DNA from: Gordonia insulae
Lineage (GTDB): Bacteria > Actinomycetota > Actinomycetes > Mycobacteriales > Mycobacteriaceae
Assembly: GCF_003855095.1 (NCBI RefSeq)
Contig: NZ_CP033972.1
Span: 2,790,001 to 2,854,000, forward strand
Direction: 5' to 3'
DNA: 64,000 bases
Under the pieces are notes generated by a model that had not been told where the DNA came from, ran no database searches, and saw only the letters and a program-made list of their open reading frames with translations. Below, piece by piece: positions 43,808 through 52,547 of this stretch (its first letter is position 1; each line of letters begins with the position of its first letter). Position numbers and translations under genes: made by a program.

Positions 43808-45440
43808 GACCACCACGGCACCGACGGCGCCCGAGGGCGGTGTGATGACCCACCGTCAGATCCTCGAGGCGATGACCGGCCTGCTGGCGGCGCTGTTCAC
43901 CGCGCTGCTGAGCACGACGATCGTCGCGACCGCCCTGCCCACCATCATCGGCGACCTGCAGGGCTCGCAGACGGCCTACGCGTGGGTGATCACCTCGGCG
44001 TTGCTCGCCAATGCCGCATCGACCCCGATCTGGGGCAAGCTGGCCGACCTGTTCAACAAGAAGGTCCTCGTCCAGTCCGCGATCATCATCTTCGTCATCG
44101 GATCGGTGATCGCGGGATTCGCCCACAGCGTCCCATTGTTGCTGGCGGCCAGGGTCATTCAGGGCCTCGGTATGGGCGGCTTGACCGCGCTGGTCGTGGC
44201 AATCATCGGCAGCATCGTGTCGCCGCGCGAACGGGGACGCTACTCCGGATACATGGGTGCGGTGATGGCCGTCGCGATGTCGGGTGGCCCGATCGTGGGC
44301 GGCCTGATCGCCGACAGCCCGCTCGGTTGGCGCTGGTGTTTCTTCGTGTGTGTACCGCTCGCGGTCATCGCACTCATCCTGCTGCAGAAGACGCTGAAGC
44401 TTCCGACTCAGCGTCAGGACAATGTGTCGATCGACTGGTTCGGCGCCATCACCCTGACCGCGGGTGTGTCCATCCTGCTCATCTGGGTCTCCTTCGCCGG
44501 CAAGGTCGGCTACTACGACTGGTGGTCGGCGGAGTCTGCGCTGTACGTCGGCATCGGGGTACTGCTGCTCGCAGCGACCATCTGGATCGAGACCAGGGCC
44601 AGCGCGCCGATCATCCCCCTGCGAATCGTCACCCAGCGCACGACCGGTCTGGCCATCATCGCGTCGATCGCGGTGGGCGTCGGCATGTTCGGCGCAACCA
44701 CGTTCCTGGCCCAGTACTTCCAGACCGCGCGCGACTACTCGCCCACCATGGCGGGCATCCTGACCATCCCGATGGTCGTCGGACTGTTGACGGCCTCGGT
44801 CGGATCCGGCCAGCTGATCGCCCGCACCGGAAAGTGGAAGCGATTCGTGGTGACCGGTGGCGTGCTGATCGTGGTCGGGTTCGGGCTGCTGGCCACCATC
44901 GATCATGCGACCAACCTGTGGCTGATCTCGGCATACACCGTGATCCTGGGCCTCGGACTGGGCATGCTGATGCAGAATGTGGTTCTGGCGGTGCAGAACA
45001 CGGTCAGCGTCAAGGACATCGGCGCCGCGTCGAGCAGTGTCGCCTTCTTCCGTACGTTCGGCGGTGCGATCGGCGTGTCGGTCCTCGGCTCCGTCCTCGC
45101 CACCCGGGTGAGCGAGCTGACCACGGAAGGACTGTCCGCCCTGGGAGTTCCCGCCGGATCGGGCGGTGGCGGCAATCTGGACCTCGACGCCCTGCCAGCG
45201 CCGGTGCGCGAGATCGTCCAGCACGCCTACGGCGACGCGACCGGACGCATCTTCCTCATCGCCGCCTTCGTGGCGATCGTGACGCTCATCGCGGTCGCAT
45301 TCCTGCCGAACCGGCCACTGCGTCGGACCATCGACATCGAGCCGGCGCAGGCTGACCCCGCAGCCGAGGGGTCGGGCGTCGCCGATACCGCTGGGCTCAT
45401 CGGCGACGAAGAAGTGGTCGCCGGAGGCCAACGGCGATGA
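43800..45440 (+). CDS. MFS multidrug exporter, DHA2 (14-helix) family
   Basis: A 546-residue inner-membrane protein starting at ATG 43800. AALFTALLSTTIVATALPTI is helix 1 with the DHA2 motif, then AYAWVITSALLANAASTPIWGKLADLF (motif A/D). About 14 hydrophobic segments follow; a Gly-rich linker (GSGGGGNLDLDALP) precedes the last helix. Likely proton antiport of a toxic compound, controlled by the coupled MarR gene. Confidence 0.9.
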   Translation: MPETTTAPTAPEGGVMTHRQILEAMTGLLAALFTALLSTTIVATALPTIIGDLQGSQTAYAWVITSALLANAASTPIWGKLADLFNKKVLVQSAIIIFVIGSVIAGFAHSVPLLLAARVIQGLGMGGLTALVVAIIGSIVSPRERGRYSGYMGAVMAVAMSGGPIVGGLIADSPLGWRWCFFVCVPLAVIALILLQKTLKLPTQRQDNVSIDWFGAITLTAGVSILLIWVSFAGKVGYYDWWSAESALYVGIGVLLLAATIWIETRASAPIIPLRIVTQRTTGLAIIASIAVGVGMFGATTFLAQYFQTARDYSPTMAGILTIPMVVGLLTASVGSGQLIARTGKWKRFVVTGGVLIVVGFGLLATIDHATNLWLISAYTVILGLGLGMLMQNVVLAVQNTVSVKDIGAASSSVAFFRTFGGAIGVSVLGSVLATRVSELTTEGLSALGVPAGSGGGGNLDLDALPAPVREIVQHAYGDATGRIFLIAAFVAIVTLIAVAFLPNRPLRRTIDIEPAQADPAAEGSGVADTAGLIGDEEVVAGGQRR

Positions 45441-45458
45441 TTCCTCACCGCAGCAGGT

Positions 45459-46271
45459 TCAATCGGGACGACGCGGCTGCCGCTCGCCGTCGCGTGCACG
45501 TTCGAACAGAGTCGGATCGTGCGCGTTGATCAGCGTCAGAGCCGGATCATCCGCCGCCCACAGTTCACTCAATCGTTCATGGTTGGACTGCACGCGCCGC
45601 CAGTCGCGAGCGATCACGCGTTCCATCGCCGTCATGGCGAGCGGGGCATGCCCGGTCCCGTCGACCTGTCCGTGGTGGTAAAAGCTGTCGCCGACATGCA
45701 GGATCCGTCGACCGTCTGTTTCGACCGCCACCGCGGCGTGTCCGCGCGAATGACCCGGTAGGGCAACGAGAAAGATGCCCGGACCCACCGACGCCAGTTC
45801 GGTGGCAGCGTCGAATCCGTGCCAGGCCTCGGTCCGGCTCGGCGAATGGCCGACGACGTCCAATTCGTCGATGTAGCCCGCCCGGTAGCGCCGCTTCTCC
45901 ACCAGCGTCGTGCGCGCCTTGGCGGCACCGATCTCATCAGCGGTGAGATGGACTCGTGCCCAGGGGAAGTCGGAGAGCCCTCCGATGTGGTCGGCATCGA
46001 AGTGGGTCAGGATGATGTCGCGAACGTCGCGCGGATCGTAGCCGAGTGAGGGCAGTTGTCGGATGGCCGCCTCATCGGGATCGAAGATGGGCCGGACATA
46101 GTGCCGGGCGGAGCCCATGCGGGTCCGTCGCTGCGGCCCGTCCATCACTCCGAACCCGGAATCCACCAGAGCCAGTCCATGATCTGTCTCGATGACCAGC
46201 ACGTGGCAGACCAGTCCGTCGGGAGTCGCCCACGGCTTCATCGTTCCGCAATTGAGATGGTGAACCCTCAT
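45459..46271 (-). CDS. MBL-fold metallohydrolase
   Basis: A 270-residue metallo-beta-lactamase-fold hydrolase. The metal motif is LTHFDADHIGG (H-x-D-x-D-H variant), followed by PGHSRGHAAVAV and HVGDSFYHHGQVD. AHD near the C-terminus supplies a further His ligand. The family includes lactonases and other ester hydrolases. It sits convergent to the MFS gene and 40 bases from the TetR gene on the same strand. Substrate unknown. Confidence 0.85.
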   Translation of the reverse strand: MRVHHLNCGTMKPWATPDGLVCHVLVIETDHGLALVDSGFGVMDGPQRRTRMGSARHYVRPIFDPDEAAIRQLPSLGYDPRDVRDIILTHFDADHIGGLSDFPWARVHLTADEIGAAKARTTLVEKRRYRAGYIDELDVVGHSPSRTEAWHGFDAATELASVGPGIFLVALPGHSRGHAAVAVETDGRRILHVGDSFYHHGQVDGTGHAPLAMTAMERVIARDWRRVQSNHERLSELWAADDPALTLINAHDPTLFERARDGERQPRRPD

Positions 46272-46311
46272 GGTCTGGGCCCTTCATGTCGAGTCGTGGT
46301 CGTGGGGGATG

Positions 46312-47021
46312 TCATCCGCGGCGACCGTCGATGCGGGCCCGTGCGGCCGCGACGAGTAGGTCGACGGTGTATTCGAACTCGGCGTCCCGGTCGAAATGCG
46401 CGAGGTCACTTGCGGCCGACGCGACGTCGGGCAGTCCGGACTCCTCGAGCGTCGCCTGACGGCGGCGAATGCCATCGACATCGGTGAGGCCGAACGTAGG
46501 CCCCGCGGAGACCTCCCGCAACAGCGTTCCCACCTGCGCGGCCACGAGCGTACGCAGCAAGTGGACCGCTTCGCCGGGGGACACCCACCTACCCGCAACG
46601 CCGCGAGGAGTGCTTGAACCGGAGCCAGCGCATCGAGCGAGGACAGCTGTCGGGTCAACACCAACTGGGCTGCATTCGGATGCGCGCGTGCGACATCCCG
46701 GAATGCGTGGGCAATCGCACGGATGTCCCGGTCCAGAGAACCCACTGGTTCCGGTATGACCATCGATCCCAGAATCCGTTCGGCGACGGCGTCGAGCAGC
46801 GCCTCCTTGTCATCGACATGGTTGTAGAGGCTCTTCGCGTCGACGCCGAGTCGGGTTGCCACGGCGCGCATGCTCACGCCCGGCAGACCCTCGTCGTCGA
46901 TGACGGCGATAGCGGCATCCGCGACTGCGGCTCGGGAGAGCTGTTGAGCCCCGCGCGGTGGCCGTCCGCGACGTGGCACCGAAGATGTGCTCTCACCAGT
47001 GATCGCCATGGCAACCATCAT
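46312..47021 (-). pseudogene. TetR-family regulator, frameshifted
   Basis: Two frames together encode a TetR protein of about 235 residues. The first frame has GRPPRGAQQLSRAAVADAAIAVIDDEGLPGVSMRAVATRLGVDAKSLYNHVDDKEALLDAV; the second continues from GEAVHLLRTLVAAQVGTLL to ARARIDGRRG (TetR_C_1-like). The break is at the run 46576-46580 (C5 on the coding strand); one extra C joins the frames as RVGGCPPGEAVHLL. ATG 47021, 47018 and 47009 are possible starts. A strong palindrome lies upstream, shared with the divergent SnoaL-like gene. True loss would derepress that operon; sequencing error is equally possible. Confidence 0.8.
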
Positions 47022-47037
47022 GCCGACCGTTGCAGAA

Positions 47038-47085
47038 ATCCACAACGTGGGTTAATGTGATCGAGATTAAACCCACATTGTGGAT
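47038..47085. promoter_or_regulatory. TetR operator between the regulator and the SnoaL-like gene
   Basis: ATCCACAACGTGGGTT (47038-47053) and AACCCACATTGTGGAT (47070-47085) are complementary at 15 of 16 positions with a 16-base spacer, in the divergent promoter region. Confidence 0.75.
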
Positions 47086-47100
47086 TATCGGAGGCTCATC

Positions 47101-47658
47101 ATGTCCCAGTTCGACATTCCCGACGTCGAGACCCTGCGCGCTCGCCAGAAGCTCGTCCTCGACCACTTCCACGACGAAGTGGTACAGGAGTGGGACGACG
47201 TACTCGCCACCTTCCCGCATCCGCACTACGAGCTGATCCCCACTTTGACGGTGCACGACGGAGATTCGGAGGTGCGCGGCTACTACCACGACACCCGTGT
47301 CGCCTTTCCCGATCAGGATCACGAGATCATCGCGCTGCGGCACAGTGCGGATGCCGTCATCGTCGAGTTCTGGCTCCTGGGAACACATTTGGGTCCGCTC
47401 GGCGGACTTCCGGCGACCGGGCAGCACCATCGGACACGCATGACCGCGTACTTCATCTTCGACGAGAACGAGAACCTCGTGTGCGAGCGGATCTACTTCG
47501 ACACCCTCACCCTGCTCAAGCAGCTGCTCGGCGGCATCAATCTGAAGGACCCGAGACAGTGGCCCACGCTCGTGAAAGCGCTACGCGCACTCTCCACGAT
47601 GTCGGGGCAACCCGATCCGCGCCTCCTCAACACATCTGTTCCCGAACTCGCCCACTGA
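47101..47658 (+). CDS. SnoaL-like/NTF2-fold protein
   Basis: A 185-residue protein starting at ATG 47101 behind CGGAGG. The fold pattern (LDHFHDEVVQEWDDVLATFPHPHYELIPTLTVHDGDSEVRGYYHDTRVAFPDQDHEIIALRHSADAVIVEFWLLGTHLGPLGGLPATG, then a strand-rich end) is that of SnoaL polyketide cyclases and related ester-cyclase or isomerase proteins. Role here is unknown. It is the first gene after the TetR operator and 23 bases before the fusion gene, suggesting a common substrate. Confidence 0.82.
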   Translation: MSQFDIPDVETLRARQKLVLDHFHDEVVQEWDDVLATFPHPHYELIPTLTVHDGDSEVRGYYHDTRVAFPDQDHEIIALRHSADAVIVEFWLLGTHLGPLGGLPATGQHHRTRMTAYFIFDENENLVCERIYFDTLTLLKQLLGGINLKDPRQWPTLVKALRALSTMSGQPDPRLLNTSVPELAH

Positions 47659-47681
47659 ATAGCCCTGCACAGGAGACGACC

Positions 47682-49247
47682 ATGACCATGCGTGCACTGA
47701 TCGGCGGCCTCGGCTCCGACTGGAAGATGACCGACACCGATCTCCCCGCCCTGCGCCTGGGCGCCGTTCGCGTCCGTGTGGTCGCGGCCGCGATGAACCG
47801 CGCCGACCTCTACATGCTCGAGGGCACCTACTCCCCGAACGCAAAGACCTCGGACGTCTACACCGCGGGAATGGAATTCGCCGGCATCGTCGAGACATCA
47901 AGCCCCATGGCGCCACACCTTCCCGTCGGCACGCGCGTCATGGGCGTCACTCTCGGCGCCTTCGCGGACTACGCGCTGTGCCACCCCGGCACACTGCTGC
48001 CGATACCCGACGACCTCTCGTTCAGCGACGCCGCCACCCTGCCCGTCGGACTGGCGACCGAGCACGATGCGCTTGTCACCCAGGCCGGGTTCTCCGCGGG
48101 CGGCACGGTCATGATCGTCGGCGGCACCACCGCGATCGGCCTGGTGGGCATTCAACTCGCCAAGGCACTCGGCGCGGCCACGGTCATCGCCACCACCACG
48201 AGTGAGAGCAAACGCGTAGCACTGGTCGAGGCCGGCGCAGACGTCACGGTCAACACGTCGACCGAAGACCTCGCCGAGGTGACACTCGCAGCCACCGCGG
48301 GCAGCGGCGTGGACATCACCCTCGATCACGTCGGCGGCGATCTGTTCGCGCAGCTTCCCGCGGCCACTGCGGTCGGCGGCACCATCGTGAGCATCGGCCG
48401 CCTGGCCGGGCCGGTCGCCGCGCTCGACCTCGACCAGGTGGCGTTTCGGCGGCAGCGCGTCATCGGCACCACCTTCAGTGTCCGCACGCCAGACGAACTC
48501 GCCGAGGTCTGTGCCGCGCTGCAGCCCGAGGTGATCGATGCCGTCGCCGATGGGCGGATCACCCCACGCCGTGACCGATCGTTCCCGCCCGAGGACCACC
48601 TCACAGCCGCCAATCGACTGCGCGGCAACGAGGCTCTCGGCAAGATCGTGTTCGGCTTCGCCCCAGACGATCATCAGCCGCAACCGGTCGAACGGGCCGC
48701 GGCGTCATTCTTCGGCACCATCAGTCAACTCGGCTACGTGGTCACCGATCTCGACGCCGCCATCGCGCACTGGATCAGCCTGGGTGTCGGACCATGGTTC
48801 CGCACCAGAAACGTGCGGCCCGAGAACTTCACCTACCATGGCCAGCCATCGGACATGGTGATGGACGTCGCACTGGCCAACAGCGGAGAGCTCCAGATCG
48901 AACTGATCCAACAGACCAACGACGCCCCGTCGATGTACCGCGACTTCCTCGCCACCGGTTCCGAAGGCCTCCAACACGTCGCTTACTGGTCCAGCGAATA
49001 CCAGGATCTCCATGAGCGCGCGATCGCGGCCGGATTCGTTGTCGGACAACAGGGAGAGCTCGGGGGTCCCGAGGGACGCTTCTGCTACTTCGACACCGAG
49101 GACCAGCGTGGCACCGTCGTCGAGATCTCCGACGTCGGCGGGCCGAAAGCGTTGCTGTTCGGCTACGTCAAACTCGCGGCGCAGCAGTGGGACGGCACAA
49201 ACCCGATCATCGACGTCGATCTCGAAGCACTGAGAAGTCAGGTGTGA
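47682..49247 (+). CDS. Fusion of quinone oxidoreductase (MDR) and VOC/glyoxalase domains
   Basis: A 521-residue protein starting at ATG 47682 behind AGGAGA. Residues 1-325 are a zinc-free medium-chain reductase of the QOR type: AAAMNRADLYMLEGTY, GVTLGAFADYALCHPGTLLPIPDDLSFSDAATLPVG, the cofactor fold VMIVGGTTAIGLVGIQLAKALGA, and DHVGGDLFAQLPA. Residues 345-500 are a VOC domain starting SFFGTISQLGYVVTDLDAAIAHWISLGVGPWF, with a putative metal Glu in GELQIELIQQ and His in EGLQHVAYW. A short Pro/Gln linker joins them. Such a reductase/VOC fusion is uncommon; a combined reductive and ring-processing role is speculative. Confidence 0.85.
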   Translation: MTMRALIGGLGSDWKMTDTDLPALRLGAVRVRVVAAAMNRADLYMLEGTYSPNAKTSDVYTAGMEFAGIVETSSPMAPHLPVGTRVMGVTLGAFADYALCHPGTLLPIPDDLSFSDAATLPVGLATEHDALVTQAGFSAGGTVMIVGGTTAIGLVGIQLAKALGAATVIATTTSESKRVALVEAGADVTVNTSTEDLAEVTLAATAGSGVDITLDHVGGDLFAQLPAATAVGGTIVSIGRLAGPVAALDLDQVAFRRQRVIGTTFSVRTPDELAEVCAALQPEVIDAVADGRITPRRDRSFPPEDHLTAANRLRGNEALGKIVFGFAPDDHQPQPVERAAASFFGTISQLGYVVTDLDAAIAHWISLGVGPWFRTRNVRPENFTYHGQPSDMVMDVALANSGELQIELIQQTNDAPSMYRDFLATGSEGLQHVAYWSSEYQDLHERAIAAGFVVGQQGELGGPEGRFCYFDTEDQRGTVVEISDVGGPKALLFGYVKLAAQQWDGTNPIIDVDLEALRSQV

Positions 49248-49266
49248 CGATCGATCTCGAGCGAAT

Positions 49267-50205
49267 TCACTCGATTCTCTGACCAACTGTCACCGCTCGA
49301 ATGCGGTCGTGCAGTTGTTCGCGAAGTGATTCCGGTTCGACGATGTCGAACATCGACTCGAGGTAACCCGCCCACAACACGCGCGTCGCGTGATTCCGGT
49401 CGGCGAACCTCAGGTCCACGCGAACGCCAGTCCCGGTACCGACGCTTCGGAGAACCTCGGCGAACGCCGAGACCTTCTCCACGTCTGTTGCAGCACAGTC
49501 GATCACCACGTCGACCGGCTCGAAGGACGACCGGAACGCGTCACGGTGGCGCTGCCACACCTCCTCGAGGTCCACGACGGACTCACGCTGCGCCGGGTCG
49601 TCGAGCACCACCACCTCCGACATCCGCGACACGCGATACATCCGCTCCACTCCCTCCGAGTACGCCACCAGATACCAGGTGTCACCGGCCACGATCAGAC
49701 CAATCGGGTCCAGCACGCGCGCATTCGGGGGGCCGCCGCCCCGCCGCTCGTACCGCAGACGCACACGACTGCCTTCGACCACCGCCTGCTGGACCGGCGC
49801 CAACGCCTCGAGCTGCTGCGGCGGACGCACGAAACCCTCCGGCCGCACCAGGATCCGCTGACTCGCCTCGGCCACGCCACCGCGATGCATCTCCGGCAAC
49901 GACGCCGCCAGTTTGCGCTTCGCGCTCGCCGCGGCCGCCGAGTCGATGCGGCCGCCTCCCGACAACAGTGCTATCGCCTCCGGGAGTGTCAAGCCCGACA
50001 GGTCTGTCCGATAGCCGCTGACCAGCGCGAATCCGCCGTTGCGGCCGCGTTCGGAGTAGACCGGCACTCCCGACAGCGACAGGGCCTCGATGTCGCGGAG
50101 GATCGTCCGCTCGGAGACCTCCAGTTCGACCGCGAGTTCGGTGGCGGTCATCTGCCCCTTCGAGCGCAGCAGCATCAACACCGACAACAGACGTTCCGCG
50201 CGCAT
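49267..50205 (-). CDS. YafY-like transcriptional regulator (HTH-WYL)
   Basis: A 312-residue regulator. Residues 1-55 are an HTH_11 domain (RAERLLSVLMLLRSKGQMTATELAVELEVSERTILRDIEALSLSGVPVYSERG). The middle holds the WYL segment (GLIVAGDTWYLVAYSEGVERMYRVSRM), a ligand or nucleotide sensor. It is divergent from the DinB-like gene, with a perfect palindrome between them, so it likely controls that gene and itself. Confidence 0.88.
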   Translation of the reverse strand: MRAERLLSVLMLLRSKGQMTATELAVELEVSERTILRDIEALSLSGVPVYSERGRNGGFALVSGYRTDLSGLTLPEAIALLSGGGRIDSAAAASAKRKLAASLPEMHRGGVAEASQRILVRPEGFVRPPQQLEALAPVQQAVVEGSRVRLRYERRGGGPPNARVLDPIGLIVAGDTWYLVAYSEGVERMYRVSRMSEVVVLDDPAQRESVVDLEEVWQRHRDAFRSSFEPVDVVIDCAATDVEKVSAFAEVLRSVGTGTGVRVDLRFADRNHATRVLWAGYLESMFDIVEPESLREQLHDRIRAVTVGQRIE

Positions 50206-50221
50206 GCCCCGATCTTCTCAG

Positions 50222-50250
50222 GAAAACATGACAGAAGATGTCATGTTTTC
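50222..50250. promoter_or_regulatory. Perfect 12-bp palindrome before the DinB-like gene
   Basis: GAAAACATGACA (50222-50233) and TGTCATGTTTTC (50239-50250) are exact reverse complements with a five-base spacer, in the 89-base gap between the divergent WYL regulator and the 50295 gene. Confidence 0.75.
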
Positions 50251-50294
50251 GCGATTGACTGGTGAACACCAGCCCGACAAGCAAAGGAATCGCG

Positions 50295-50894
50295 ATGACC
50301 ACCAACCAGCCCGCCGATCCCCGTCCCGCCTACGCCGTCGCCACCGAGTGGGTCACCGGCCTGCTCGCCGGGGTCACCGACGATCAGCTCAGCTCCCCGA
50401 CCCCGTGCGAGGAGTTCGACGTCCGGACCCTCGCCGCGCATCTCACCGCCACCGCCCAGCGCGCCGTCGTCCTGGGTGAAGGCGGCGACGCGCTGGCGGT
50501 GCCGGTGGTCGCCGAGACCCACGACGCCGATTCCTATGCCACTCTCGTCGGCCGTGCCGTCGAGGTCTGGTCCGACGATGCCAAGCTCGGCGCGATGGTG
50601 CGAGTGCCGTGGGGTGAGGTGCCGGGCGCGGGCGCGCTCTGGGGTTATGTGAGCGAGACGTTCGTGCACGGCTGGGACCTCGCGGTGGCCACCGGACAAT
50701 CCGCCGAGGCCGATCCCGATGTCGTCGGGCCCGTGCTGGCCGTCGCTCAGCAGTTCATCCCGGCGGAGATTCGCGGAGATGAGCAGGTTCCGTTCGGTCC
50801 GGTCGTCGAGCCGCGGCCGCAGGCCGGGGCCACCGAGCGGCTCGCCAACTGGACCGGGCGCGATGCCGCGGCGTGGGTGGGCTCGGGGGTGTGA
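50295..50894 (+). CDS. DinB/mycothiol-dependent-type protein (TIGR03086-like)
   Basis: A 199-residue protein starting at ATG 50295 behind AAAGGA. Its N-terminal helical bundle resembles the mycothiol maleylpyruvate isomerase N-domain/TIGR03086 metal-binding family: SSPTPCEEFDVRTLAAHLTATAQ and, later, YVSETFVHGWDLAVATGQ supply the His ligands. Members bind zinc and may use mycothiol. Regulated by the divergent WYL protein; substrate unknown. Confidence 0.82.
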   Translation: MTTNQPADPRPAYAVATEWVTGLLAGVTDDQLSSPTPCEEFDVRTLAAHLTATAQRAVVLGEGGDALAVPVVAETHDADSYATLVGRAVEVWSDDAKLGAMVRVPWGEVPGAGALWGYVSETFVHGWDLAVATGQSAEADPDVVGPVLAVAQQFIPAEIRGDEQVPFGPVVEPRPQAGATERLANWTGRDAAAWVGSGV

Positions 50895-50914
50895 GGGGTT
50901 CGTGTGTGTGGGGG

Positions 50915-51047
50915 GGTCTCGATACACCTCCTCGGCTGGCGCCTCGTCGGCACTCGACCAGCGGTAGGGACGTCTCGTCGGCACTCGACCAGCAGTAAGC
51001 GGCCCTCGTCGGCACTCGACCAGCAGTGGGGACGTCTCGTCGGCACT
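50915..51047. repeat. 31-bp tandem repeat with REP-like head
   Basis: A head GGTCTCGATACACCTCC (from 50915) resembles one arm of the 15473-15592 palindrome. It is followed by units starting 50943, 50974 and 51005 and a partial unit at 51036, exactly 31 bases apart, each beginning CTCGTCGGCACTCGACCAGC. The stretch lies in the 242-base gap before the EntS-like MFS gene; nothing else was found in that gap. Confidence 0.8.
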
Positions 51048-51136
51048 ACTCGATGACACATCGGGTCACAAGGGTTGCGCCCAGCTCGGTGACCGGATCC
51101 GCGGGGTGATCCGCGCGCGGCATACGATGAATCACG

Positions 51137-52426
51137 ATGACCGAAGACCGAATGCCCGACGCCTACGAGCCGGGTACTCGGCAATCGGAGACCCCACCGC
51201 CACCTCGCACCGGCGCATTCGCATCGCTCGCGAACCCGAACTACCGGCTGTACTTCTTCGGTCAGGCCTTGTCACTCGTCGGCACCTGGATGCAGGCCAC
51301 CGCGCAGGCGTGGCTCGTCCTGACCCTGAGCGGATCGGCCTCGATCCTCGGTCTCATCGTCGCACTCCAAGCCCTGCCGGTTCTGCTGCTCGGTCCGTAC
51401 GCGGGTGTGATCGCCGACCGGGTCGACCGCCGACGGCTGATGATCGCACTGCAGACCGTGATGGGTGTGCTGGCCGCGGTGCTCGCGGTGCTGACCATCG
51501 GCGGGTGGGTGCAGATCTGGCATGTCGCCGTCCTGGCACTGCTGCTCGGACTCAACAACGCATTCGAGAATCCCGCACGGCAGGCATTCATCCATCAGAT
51601 CGTCGGCGAGTCACTGATCCGCAATGCCGTCACGCTGAACTCGGTGATGGTCAACGCGGCGCGCGCGGTCGGCCCCGGCGTGGCCGGCGTGCTGCTGGCC
51701 GCGGTGGGCGCCGGATGGTGTTTCGCCATCAACGCCGGCAGCTTCGTGGCGGTGGTCGTCTCGCTCATCGCGATGAACCTCGCCACGATCGAGCACGAGG
51801 AACCCGTGCAGAGGGCCAAAGGCCAACTGCGTGAGGGCCTTCGCTATGTGGCCGGCCTGCCGACCCTGTGGATTCCGCTGGTCATGATGGCTCTCGTCGG
51901 CACCCTGGCCTACGAGTTCCAGGTGTCGCTGCCGGCTGCGGCGAAGGAGACTTTCGACGGTGGGCCACAGGCGCTGGGTTTCATGACCTCGGCGATGGGC
52001 GTCGGCGCGGTGGTCGGCGGCCTGCTGGTCGCCGCGCGCGGGACCACGGGACTGCGTCCGCTCACCATCGCGGCCGCGGGGTTCGGTGTGACGATCGCGA
52101 TCACCGCCGTCGCGCCGACGTTGCCGGTGGCGATCGGCGCGCTGTTCTTGGTCGGGTGGCTGAGTGTGTCGTTCATGTCCACCGGCAACGCGACCCTGCA
52201 GCTGAATGCCGAGCCGCGCATGCGCGGGCGGGTGATGGCGTTGTGGTCCGTGTCGTTCATGGGGTCGACGCCGATCGGCGGGCCGATCATCGGCGCGATC
52301 AGTGAATCGGCAGGTGCTCGGGTCGGATTGGCCGTGGGTGCGGCCGCCTGTTTCGTGGCGGCCGGTCTCGGTGTGGGGATGTGGCGGCACCGACGCAACG
52401 CGGCGCCGCGAATGACCATGCAATAG
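51137..52426 (+). CDS. MFS transporter, enterobactin-exporter (EntS)-like
   Basis: A 429-residue, 12-helix transporter of the MFS_3 type. After a hydrophilic N-terminus, NPNYRLYFFGQALSLVGTWMQATAQAWLVLTLSGSA and the loop GVIADRVDRRRLMIALQ match EntS-like proteins, as do NNAFENPARQAFIHQIVG and MSTGNATLQLNAEPRMRGRVMALWSVSFMGSTPIGGPIIGAI. Members export siderophores, macrolides or other products. No siderophore gene is adjacent, so substrate is open. Confidence 0.88.
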   Translation: MTEDRMPDAYEPGTRQSETPPPPRTGAFASLANPNYRLYFFGQALSLVGTWMQATAQAWLVLTLSGSASILGLIVALQALPVLLLGPYAGVIADRVDRRRLMIALQTVMGVLAAVLAVLTIGGWVQIWHVAVLALLLGLNNAFENPARQAFIHQIVGESLIRNAVTLNSVMVNAARAVGPGVAGVLLAAVGAGWCFAINAGSFVAVVVSLIAMNLATIEHEEPVQRAKGQLREGLRYVAGLPTLWIPLVMMALVGTLAYEFQVSLPAAAKETFDGGPQALGFMTSAMGVGAVVGGLLVAARGTTGLRPLTIAAAGFGVTIAITAVAPTLPVAIGALFLVGWLSVSFMSTGNATLQLNAEPRMRGRVMALWSVSFMGSTPIGGPIIGAISESAGARVGLAVGAAACFVAAGLGVGMWRHRRNAAPRMTMQ

Positions 52427-52547
52427 CGTCGCGCGGGCCGCGTCGTTCCTCCGACCGAACGGAGATTGGTCAAACGACCGAGATGGGCCGTCACGAGCGT
52501 CTAGGGTGATCGCCACACACGTGGTCGGTCGATTCATGGGGGCTGAG

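Noticed and set aside
43731..45431. Open frame of 566 codons opposite the MFS gene
   Set aside because: It is antisense to a clear 14-helix transporter and is extremely rich in Asp, Gly, His and Arg, as expected for a shadow frame.
50943..51047. CRISPR-like array
   Set aside because: The 31-base period is a continuous tandem repeat with no unique spacers, and no cas genes are present.
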